Source: Nitriliruptoraceae bacterium (GTDB lineage: Bacteria > Actinomycetota > Nitriliruptoria > Nitriliruptorales > Nitriliruptoraceae). Taken from it: 5,705 nucleotides of DNA. How positions within the stretch are numbered: the stretch's first letter is position 1; every line of letters begins with the position of its first letter. Position numbers and translations under genes: made by a program. Positions 1 through 5,430 of this stretch are shown one piece after another. The notes under the pieces were generated by a model that did not search any database, was not told the origin of the DNA, and worked only from the letters and a program-made list of their open reading frames with translations. Where the stretch lies: NCBI GenBank assembly GCA_007117945.1, contig SKTN01000116.1:1-5705 (forward strand), given 5' to 3'.

Positions 1-3000
1 ATCACCATCATCGACACCGGCCGGTTGACGCGACACCGCTACGAGGCCACCGCCACGGGGGTGACGACCACCGTCAGCAACGGTGAACTGCGGTGGACCG
101 AGGACCCGCTGTCGGGTGCCACGATCCCCGGCATCCTGTGGGTCGACGACGACCCGTGGGACCACGACGGCTGGGTGGGGCTGACCTACCAGCCCACCGA
201 GGGGCTGTACTACGTGTGGGTCGAGGGCCAGGCCGGCGGCCGGACCACCAGGGTGAAGTACGAGAAGCGCAGCTTCGGCCTGGTCCCCGGCTTCACCGCG
301 CTGAACGACCTGCTGAGGAAGGACGCCCAGTACACGTGGATCACCGTCACCCACACCCAGGTACGTCCGTTGCTGCAGTCCGAGACGCTGACCTGTACCG
401 GGGAGGCGTGCTCCACCCAGGCCGGCATCCCGATCCACCACGACCCGGCCCACGCGTACTCGATCCGCTTCGAGGAGGTCAAGGATGGTGCGCCGCGGTG
501 GACGACGCGGCAGTGGACGACCGGTGGTGGCTGGCTGCGGTCCACGACCCACCACCTGCTCGTCACCGAGCAGGTCGGCTTCGTCGACACCTACACCCAC
601 ACGCTCAAGGCCGACCACCCGATCGTCCTCGGGTTCCTGGGCAACGCCGAGGCACCACGCATCGACATCGCGAGCAGGACGTCGATCGTCCTGCTCGGCC
701 ACCTCCGCGCACCCGAGCACGGCAGCGTGTCCATCACCTCGGACGACGGGAGGGTGGAGGGCGGGAGCAGAGCTGCGGTGTTCGGGCCGAGCCCGACGCT
801 CTCGGCAGCTGGCGGGGTCCGGCTCCAGCTGGAGGTGGGTGCCACCTCGGCGCCCCTGCGCATCGAGACCGCTGGCGACATCCACATCACCGTCGTGTCG
901 AACGGTCACGACACAGCACGGCTGGTCGTCGACCGGGTGGTGTCGACCAACGGTGACGTCCTGTTGTCGGCTCCCGACGGCATCACCGCTGCCAGCTCCG
1001 CCAGCGAGGGTGTCGGATCCTCGCTCATCGCGGGGGACCGCATCACCCTGCTGTCCGCCCGCGGCTCCATCGGGACCGCCGCCGCCCCGCTGCTGATCGA
1101 CGCGAACCGTCACGGCGCCGGCGGTGTGATCGCCCACGCCTACGGCGACGTCCACCTCCTCGAGGTCGCGGGCGAGATGCTGCTCGGCACGCCGTCGGTC
1201 TCGCTCTTCGGGTCGGCGGCCTCGATCGTGTCCCTGCACGGCGTGGTCAGCCTGGCCACCGTCGACGGCTCGATCCTGGATGGGACGACGCGCCACGCGC
1301 TCCGCTACGACGCCGTGCCGCTGCTCCCGGGTGAGCTACTCCTGCTGCTCGCCCCCGATCTGGTCGAGCCCGTGTGGTTCGTCGGGCCGACGGTGTCAAC
1401 CGGTGTCGTACCGAGCATCATCGCCCGGCACGTGAGCCTGCTCGCCGGTGGCGACGGCAGCGTCGGTCAGGGACCAGGTGTGGACACGATCATCCTCTCC
1501 GGTGGCCTCGCGGGCATGACCGACGCGCAGCAGAGGGCCCTCGCCCAGCTGCGGCCCGCGGACCTCCTCGGGGTCGTGTACGCCCTCTACCGCTACATCG
1601 GTGTGGCCGCTGAGATCGACCTCGCGTCCGCCGACCTGTCCGACGACAGCTGGGTGCCGGTCGAGCCGCTGATCCTCGGCGAAGCCAGTGGCCCCACCGC
1701 GCTGACCACCGGTGACCTCGTGCTCGTGGAGCGCGCCGACGCCTACGGGCTGTACCACTACCTCGGCCCTTCGGGTGCCGTGACGATCCGCACCGAGGAC
1801 CTCACCGACACCGGCCGCTGGAGCGTCGTCGTCCTCAACCCCCGACGCGACGTGCGCACCCTGGGCACCGGGCACCTGATCGCGGACACCGAACAGCTCC
1901 GTCGGGTCGGCGTGCGGCGGTTGCGACCGATCACCCTCACCGGTCCCGAGGACGCAGCCACCGACCCGCAGGTGACCGCAGCCGCGACCCGCGAGATCGC
2001 GATCCGCGGCCTGGGTGGGCTGCAGCTCGCCACCCTGCGATCGGCCGGCGACGTGTGGCTGCTCGCGGCCGCGGACCTGCGCGACGCCGGATCCGACCCG
2101 TTCGCCGCCGTCGTCACCGGGGGTGCCCTCCACCTGTCCAGCGGGGCCGACATCGGCGGTCGGGCGGGCGCGCCAGATCTGCGGATCATGGTCCCGGTCG
2201 ACGGCCGGCTGCAGGCGCAGGCCCAGGGGGCTGTCCGGCTCCGCCAGGGCGGGGGGACGCTCACGCTGCCCACCGGCAGCTACCTCGCTGCCTCGGACCT
2301 GGTCGTCGAGGCGATCATCGCGGGCACCGTCGTCCGGGTCGTCGTGGACGCAGGCGACCTCCTGGTCGGCACCGTGACCGCACCCGGCAGCGTGTCACTG
2401 TCCGCCTCCGGTTCGATCGAGACGCTCCTCGACACTTGGAACCCCACCGGCAACCTCACCGGTGGCGGCGTCCGTTTGACCGCCGGAGCGGCGATCGGGA
2501 CCGCGGCGGCACCGATCGTCATCACGACGCTTGCCAGCGGCGGCGCGCCCGGATGGCTGGACGCCAACGCGCAGCTCGACATCCACGTGGTGGGTCGGCG
2601 GTCGGTGTGGGCCCGCTCGGTGTCGTCGCTGACCGGCGACGTCGTGCTCGCGGTCGATGGTGACCTGCAGCTCAGTCTGGTGAGCGCCCCGGTCGGTGGG
2701 GTCCTGCTCGCCGTGGATGGCGCCATCCGTCGTGCCTCCAGCGGCGCCACCTTCGACATCGTCGCCGTCGACGGCCTGCTGATCGCCGAGCGCATCGGCG
2801 CACTCGACCAGCCGATCCGTACCCAGCTGGCCAACCTCGTGGCCTTCGCCGAGGCCGGGGGTCTCTGGCTCGACAACCGCGGTGACCTGCGGGTCAGCCG
2901 CCTCGCGGCGACCAGCGGCCCGCTCGCGGCGAGCGACCACGAAGGGGTCGTCGCGGCGACGGCAGCACGCATCCGCACCGATGCGTCTGCGACCCAGGCC

Positions 3001-5253
3001 GGTGACATCACGATCGGCCGTGCCGTCGTCAGCCCGAGCGTCCTGCTGCACGCGCGCGCCGGGTCGATCCGCCACGACGGCGACGCCGGCGCGCTGGACG
3101 TCATCGCCACCGAGGCGCTGCTGCTCGCCGCCGGCCGTATCGGGACGAACGCGAACCCGCTCGAGGTCGCGGTCACCCACCTCGAAGCGGTCGCCAGCGC
3201 CGGCGGCATCCGGATCGACGCCGTCGGTGGCGTCACGATCGGCGGCATCTCGACCGCCCGCATCCCGGAGGCCCGTGGCGCGTCCGGTACCCGCGGGATG
3301 CTCGCCAGCGGCTCCGTGCACCTCACGGCCACGGGCGTGCTCCGCGTCGTCGAGGACGTGCGCTCCACCGGCGGCTCCGTCACCCTCCACGCGATCGACT
3401 CGCCGGCCTTCGGCGCTGCGGACGTGCCGGTCCCGGACCCGACCCGCCCGCGCGCCGATCGGGAGGTGCGGACCGGGGTGCGCCTGGACGCCCAGGGCGT
3501 CCCGATCGGCCGGGACGAGGATCTCGTGGTCACCGCCGGCGCCACGATCAGCGCGGCGCACGTGGTCCGCCTGCTCGCCGGCGACAACCTCTACCTCGAC
3601 GCCGGGACGACCGTGCAGGCGGGACGCACGATCACCCTGCACGCCGACCACGGTGACGCGGAGGCCGCGGTAGGGATCGCCATCGGCGCCCGCATCGACG
3701 TGCTCGGCAGTCTGCGTGCCCCGTCGATCGTGATCGCGGGCGAGCGCAACGACGACGTCATCTACCTGCGCCCCGACGCGCTCCACGGGCGTGTCACCAT
3801 CCTCGGCGACCTCGACTCGATCGGTCTGCCGGTGGTCCGGGGTGGGGACGACATCATCGTCCTCGACCGCCTGCCGACCCTGGACCCCGGCTGCAAGTAC
3901 GTCGTGCACGGCGTCTGCAGCAGCGTGATGGACGGGCCCGGATCCCTCGTGACCGGCCTCGGGCCGGCGCCCCGGCGCTACACGGTCGACGTCGACGGGA
4001 TGGGTGGCTCCGACACCTACATCGTCAACCTGTCGGGCACCTCGGACCACCTCATCAACATCCGGGACTCCGGTGCCCCGGGCGACGGGGTGGACCGCCT
4101 CTTCGTCAACGGCACGGCGGGTGCCAGCAACGTCTTCCTGCGCCGGGCCGGGTTCGTGGCGCGCCTGCAGCCGGCAGGCGTCGGCTTCCGCGAGACCTAC
4201 GAACGCATCAACCACGACGGCTCCATCGAGGAGGTGCACGTCAGGGGCGGCAACAGAGCGGACCGGTTCTACCTCGACGACAACGGCGCGGTGACCTTCC
4301 TCTACGGCGTCGGCGGCGACAACCTGTTCCAGTTCGGCCAGGTGTTCGGGGCGCCGCGCTCGTCCGACCCCGGTGTCCACGACCCCCTCGCCACGGGCCG
4401 GGCGGGAGACGCGAGGCCACCCTTCGTCGCGCCGGGTGACGACGTGGACACCGTCCTGACGACCCGGGGCTACCTCACGCCGGGGATCAGCTTCGCGACC
4501 ACCGCCTTCGGCGGCGCTGGCGACGACACCTTCATCGTCCACCGCAACCAGGCACCGCTCCACCTCGTCGGTGGGTCCGGCAACGACACCTTCATCGTCC
4601 GCTCGTTCCCGCTCGGCCGACTCGACGGCCGCGGCAGGTTGGTGGCGCGGGTGGACGCCGGTGGCGTGCGCTACGTCGTCAACGAGCCGGTCCTGATCGA
4701 CGGCGGTCGGGGTGCGGACACGGTCGTGGTGATCGGCACCGACGAGGCGGACCGGTTCGTGATCACCGCGACGCGCGTCCGTGGCGCGGGGCTGCACGTG
4801 CGCTACGCCGAGGTGCCGAGGCTCGAGGTGGACGGTCAGGCGGGCGACGACCGCTTCGTGGTCCGGTCCACGGCGGTCAACGTGCTGACCGCGATCTACG
4901 GCGGCGCCGGTGCGGACCGGGCCTTCCTCGGCGACGACCTGGATGGGACGCTCGTGATCGACCTCGCCGCGGAGCGTGACTGGCCGCTGACGTCGGCGGT
5001 CGGGCTCGCCAGTGAAGCCGACCGTGCCCTGCCTGGGTCCTTCGACGACCGCGATGACGGCGAAGACGACGAACGTGATGACGAGCGTGATGACGAGCGT
5101 GAGCACGACGCCGACGACGAGCAGGAGGTCCTCCCGCGCACGGGCGATGGCCTCGCAGCCCTGCTGGCGATCGGGCTGCTGCTCCTGCTCCTCGGGCTCG
5201 CGCTGGTGGGCTCGGCCCGCACGGCGATGACCAGGACGCCCTGCCGCTCCTGA
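1..5253 (+). CDS. Giant LPXTG-anchored surface protein, beta-solenoid plus RTX-like repeats (5' partial)
   Basis: The frame is open from base 1 (ITIIDTGR precedes a TTG at 25) and ends at TGA 5251-5253, giving at least 1750 residues. The TTG at 25 has no convincing ribosome site and lies inside a continuous repeat-like protein, so I read the gene as cut by the window edge. Seen directly: an N-terminal block with PWD...GWVGLTYQPTEG; long Gly/Ala/Val/Asp-rich alternating beta-strand sequence; five 'GxIGTxAxP'-type repeats; two YxYxG repeats; scattered GGxGxD motifs; an acidic stalk; then LPRTG, a Leu-rich helix and Arg residues. Only five Cys are present. From family knowledge, this composition fits extracellular beta-helix/hemolysin-type calcium-binding giants, and the LPXTG end implies covalent attachment to peptidoglycan by a sortase. 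Adhesion, matrix formation or surface coating is inference; no enzymatic motif was seen. The signal peptide must lie upstream. The gene appears to be the last of its transcription unit, since a stem-loop follows. Confidence 0.9.
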   Translation: MTIIDTGRLTRHRYEATATGVTTTVSNGELRWTEDPLSGATIPGILWVDDDPWDHDGWVGLTYQPTEGLYYVWVEGQAGGRTTRVKYEKRSFGLVPGFTALNDLLRKDAQYTWITVTHTQVRPLLQSETLTCTGEACSTQAGIPIHHDPAHAYSIRFEEVKDGAPRWTTRQWTTGGGWLRSTTHHLLVTEQVGFVDTYTHTLKADHPIVLGFLGNAEAPRIDIASRTSIVLLGHLRAPEHGSVSITSDDGRVEGGSRAAVFGPSPTLSAAGGVRLQLEVGATSAPLRIETAGDIHITVVSNGHDTARLVVDRVVSTNGDVLLSAPDGITAASSASEGVGSSLIAGDRITLLSARGSIGTAAAPLLIDANRHGAGGVIAHAYGDVHLLEVAGEMLLGTPSVSLFGSAASIVSLHGVVSLATVDGSILDGTTRHALRYDAVPLLPGELLLLLAPDLVEPVWFVGPTVSTGVVPSIIARHVSLLAGGDGSVGQGPGVDTIILSGGLAGMTDAQQRALAQLRPADLLGVVYALYRYIGVAAEIDLASADLSDDSWVPVEPLILGEASGPTALTTGDLVLVERADAYGLYHYLGPSGAVTIRTEDLTDTGRWSVVVLNPRRDVRTLGTGHLIADTEQLRRVGVRRLRPITLTGPEDAATDPQVTAAATREIAIRGLGGLQLATLRSAGDVWLLAAADLRDAGSDPFAAVVTGGALHLSSGADIGGRAGAPDLRIMVPVDGRLQAQAQGAVRLRQGGGTLTLPTGSYLAASDLVVEAIIAGTVVRVVVDAGDLLVGTVTAPGSVSLSASGSIETLLDTWNPTGNLTGGGVRLTAGAAIGTAAAPIVITTLASGGAPGWLDANAQLDIHVVGRRSVWARSVSSLTGDVVLAVDGDLQLSLVSAPVGGVLLAVDGAIRRASSGATFDIVAVDGLLIAERIGALDQPIRTQLANLVAFAEAGGLWLDNRGDLRVSRLAATSGPLAASDHEGVVAATAARIRTDASATQAGDITIGRAVVSPSVLLHARAGSIRHDGDAGALDVIATEALLLAAGRIGTNANPLEVAVTHLEAVASAGGIRIDAVGGVTIGGISTARIPEARGASGTRGMLASGSVHLTATGVLRVVEDVRSTGGSVTLHAIDSPAFGAADVPVPDPTRPRADREVRTGVRLDAQGVPIGRDEDLVVTAGATISAAHVVRLLAGDNLYLDAGTTVQAGRTITLHADHGDAEAAVGIAIGARIDVLGSLRAPSIVIAGERNDDVIYLRPDALHGRVTILGDLDSIGLPVVRGGDDIIVLDRLPTLDPGCKYVVHGVCSSVMDGPGSLVTGLGPAPRRYTVDVDGMGGSDTYIVNLSGTSDHLINIRDSGAPGDGVDRLFVNGTAGASNVFLRRAGFVARLQPAGVGFRETYERINHDGSIEEVHVRGGNRADRFYLDDNGAVTFLYGVGGDNLFQFGQVFGAPRSSDPGVHDPLATGRAGDARPPFVAPGDDVDTVLTTRGYLTPGISFATTAFGGAGDDTFIVHRNQAPLHLVGGSGNDTFIVRSFPLGRLDGRGRLVARVDAGGVRYVVNEPVLIDGGRGADTVVVIGTDEADRFVITATRVRGAGLHVRYAEVPRLEVDGQAGDDRFVVRSTAVNVLTAIYGGAGADRAFLGDDLDGTLVIDLAAERDWPLTSAVGLASEADRALPGSFDDRDDGEDDERDDERDDEREHDADDEQEVLPRTGDGLAALLAIGLLLLLLGLALVGSARTAMTRTPCRS
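154..231 (+). other. N-terminal conserved block (PWD...GWVGLTY...EGQ) of the giant protein
   Basis: This stretch is aromatic-rich (Trp, Tyr) and unlike the Gly/Ala/Val repeats that follow. Key residues are Pro-Trp-Asp, Gly-Trp-Val-Gly, Thr-Tyr and Gly-Gln. From memory, a PWD...GWVGVTY...GWVTGQ-like block precedes the solenoid region in giant FHA/hemolysin-type proteins of Gram-negative bacteria. The next roughly 400 bases (to about 690) continue as a non-repetitive, Tyr/Trp/His-rich domain. That domain has a close Cys pair at 394-396 and 409-411 and a 'THTLKADHPI' segment leading into the repeats. I read it as a folded cap or binding domain; the function is unknown. Confidence 0.5.
1042..3246 (+). 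repeat. Five degenerate ~40-residue 'GxIGTxAxP' beta-solenoid repeats in the giant protein
   Basis: Five copies of one protein pattern can be aligned by eye, at about 1042-1158, 2128-2244, 2470-2592, 2776-2895 and 3121-3246. Their cores read GSIGTAAAPLLID, ADIGGRAGAPDLRI, AAIGTAAAPIVIT, ERIGALDQPIRTQ and GRIGTNANPLEVA. Each is preceded by a hydrophobic beta-like strand and followed about 15 residues later by an (A/G)-G-x-(I/L)-x-(I/L) strand and a G-D/G-(V/L) turn. The spacing is irregular, with diverged solenoid sequence between the copies. Such rung-like repeats are typical of filamentous-hemagglutinin-type right-handed beta-helices. The solenoid assignment is inference from pattern, not from a structural match. 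Confidence 0.6.
1579..1830 (+). repeat. Two-copy YxYxG...D(L)xD..W repeat inside the solenoid region
   Basis: Copy one (1579-1662) reads ALYRYIGVAAEIDL then ASADLSDDSWVPV. Copy two (1744-1830) reads GLYHYLGPSGAVTI then RTEDLTDTGRWSVVV. They share a Tyr-x-Tyr-(I/L)-Gly strand, a hydrophobic strand about five residues later, an Asp-Leu-(S/T)-Asp turn and a conserved Trp. The two copies lie 165 bases apart and look like a small beta-rich module inserted between solenoid rungs. From memory, similar 'YRYVG...VDLATxDYSD...W' modules occur in many copies in large surface proteins of other phyla. Here the copies have diverged considerably at both protein and DNA level, so this is not a recent duplication. 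Confidence 0.6.
3835..4935 (+). repeat. Degenerate RTX-like (GGxGxD) Gly/Asp-rich C-terminal region
   Basis: Gly-Gly-x-Gly-x-Asp-type motifs recur: VDGMGGSDTYIV (3991-4026), YGVGGDNLFQFG (near 4300-4335), FGGAGDDTFIV (4507-4539), VGGSGNDTFIV (4567-4599), IDGGRGADTVVVIG (from 4696), VDGQAGDDRFVV (4828-4863) and IYGGAGADRAFLG (4894-4932). This is the hemolysin-type calcium-binding signature. The motifs are spaced 20-70 residues apart rather than in tandem nonapeptides, so a classic RTX beta-roll is unlikely. The stretch from TTRGYLTPGISFATT (about 4465) to GGAGADR closely recalls a conserved end block of giant proteobacterial and cyanobacterial proteins (from memory). A Cys pair (3892-3894, 3916-3918) near the start of the region may form a disulfide. 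Calcium binding is plausible but not shown. Confidence 0.65.
5041..5127 (+). repeat. Asp/Glu/Arg-rich stalk with a 12-bp tandem repeat (RDDE)
   Basis: About 29 residues are nearly all Asp, Glu and Arg. The core is a 12-base unit CGTGATGACGAG present at 5074-5085 and 5086-5097, followed by a partial third unit; it encodes Arg-Asp-Asp-Glu. More degenerate units precede it (GATGACGG, GAAGACGACGAA). The position directly before the sorting motif matches the wall-spanning linker of sortase substrates, where charged or Pro-rich low-complexity sequence is common. The perfect short repeat makes this the segment most likely to vary in length by slippage. It may also bind divalent cations (inference). 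Confidence 0.8.
5131..5250 (+). other. LPXTG cell-wall sorting signal: LPRTG, membrane helix, basic tail
   Basis: LPRTG (5131-5145) is followed by DG, then a roughly 20-residue hydrophobic helix dominated by Leu (about 5152-5211). A short tail with three Arg residues and a penultimate-region Cys ends at the stop. This is the standard tripartite sortase signal: cleavage between Thr and Gly, transient membrane retention, then transfer to the peptidoglycan precursor. The motif is LPXTG rather than the LAXTG typical of class E sortases of high-GC actinobacteria. No sortase gene is visible in the window. Confidence 0.9.
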
Positions 5254-5271
5254 GGTGGGTTCCGCACACCG

Positions 5272-5312
5272 CGTGCAGCGGATCGACCTCGAGATGGTCG
5301 GATCGCTGCATG
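5272..5312 (+). terminator. Strong stem-loop 18 bases after the stop; probable terminator of the giant gene
   Basis: The arms TGCAGCGGATCGACC (5274-5288) and GGTCGGATCGCTGCA (5296-5310) pair around a 7-base loop (5289-5295). There is one single-base bulge on each side (G5280 and G5300), and two further outer pairs (C5272-G5312, and G5273-U5311 wobble), for 16 pairs in total. There is no U-tract downstream (TGGGACCGGC follows), which is common for actinobacterial terminators, so it may instead be a 3'-end stabilising hairpin. The arms also contain the direct repeat CGGATCG (5279-5285 and 5299-5305). Confidence 0.6.
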
Positions 5313-5331
5313 GGACCGGCGACGGCGTCCC
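5312..5331 (+). other. Second small hairpin, GGGAC...GTCCC
   Basis: GGGAC (5312-5316) and GTCCC (5327-5331) form an inverted repeat. The interior can alternatively fold as CCG-GCGA-CGG with a GNRA-type tetraloop and a CG bulge. It abuts the larger stem-loop and shares one base with it, so it may be part of a tandem terminator. The stem is short, so this is a weak call. Confidence 0.3.
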
Positions 5332-5344
5332 GCGATGGCGGACC

Positions 5345-5374
5345 TTGACACGCCACCGCCGGTCCATCTATGGT
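5345..5374 (+). promoter_or_regulatory. Sigma-70-type promoter for the M24 peptidase gene
   Basis: A perfect -35 TTGACA (5345-5350) is followed, after an 18-base spacer, by TATGGT (5369-5374), which matches four of six bases of the -10 consensus. The start of transcription would fall near 5381, giving a leader of about 50 bases. The sequence from about 5366 to 5404 is clearly more AT-rich than its surroundings, as expected around a promoter. It points into the downstream gene and lies beyond the probable terminator, so the two genes look independently transcribed. Confidence 0.65.
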
Positions 5375-5397
5375 GCAACAAAGTACAAACGATTGCA
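5374..5397 (+). promoter_or_regulatory. Inverted repeat TGCAA-N14-TTGCA across the predicted transcription start
   Basis: TGCAA (5374-5378) and TTGCA (5393-5397) are perfect 5-base arms separated by 14 bases of AT-rich sequence (CAAAGTACAAACGA). It overlaps the last base of the -10 box and covers the expected start site, the usual place for a repressor operator. No regulator family can be assigned from the sequence, and 5-base arms could arise by chance. Confidence 0.3.
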
Positions 5398-5401
5398 GAC
5401 T

Positions 5402-5416
5402 CTTGGGAGTCCCGAG
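5402..5416 (+). promoter_or_regulatory. Leader hairpin next to the ribosome-binding site
   Basis: CTTGGG-AGT-CCCGAG can form six pairs (one U-G) in the mRNA. Its 3' arm touches the start of the purine-rich ribosome site. An alternative pairing uses GACTC (5398-5402) with GAGTC at 5407-5411 or with GAGTC at 5421-5425; the latter would include the Shine-Dalgarno sequence. Mutually exclusive folds could influence translation, but this is inference from short arms. Confidence 0.3.
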
Positions 5417-5423
5417 AGGGGAG
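5414..5423 (+). promoter_or_regulatory. Shine-Dalgarno sequence deciding the GTG start at 5431
   Basis: GAGAGGGGAG ends seven bases before GTG 5431, which is optimal spacing. No ATG or GTG occurs upstream in this frame back through the promoter. The next in-frame GTG (5491) lies directly against a G-run with no proper spacing. The start at 5431 is therefore well supported. Confidence 0.75.
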
Positions 5424-5430
5424 TCGGCAC

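Noticed and set aside
1396..2133. Other long minus-strand and alternate-frame open frames (for example 1396-2133, 2280-3587, and 2882-3673 plus)
   Set aside because: High GC with few stop codons produces them. Their translations are low-complexity Arg/Ala/Pro/Ser or Val/Gly/Asp mixtures with no family signature, and all lie within the giant gene.
2395..5367. A 990-codon open frame on the minus strand antisense to the giant gene
   Set aside because: It is Arg/Asp/Val/Gly-rich mirror translation of a GC-biased gene, without a recognisable motif or ribosome site. Its membrane-like stretch is simply the antisense of the Asp-rich 12-bp repeats. The plus-strand frame has clear domains and a sorting signal.
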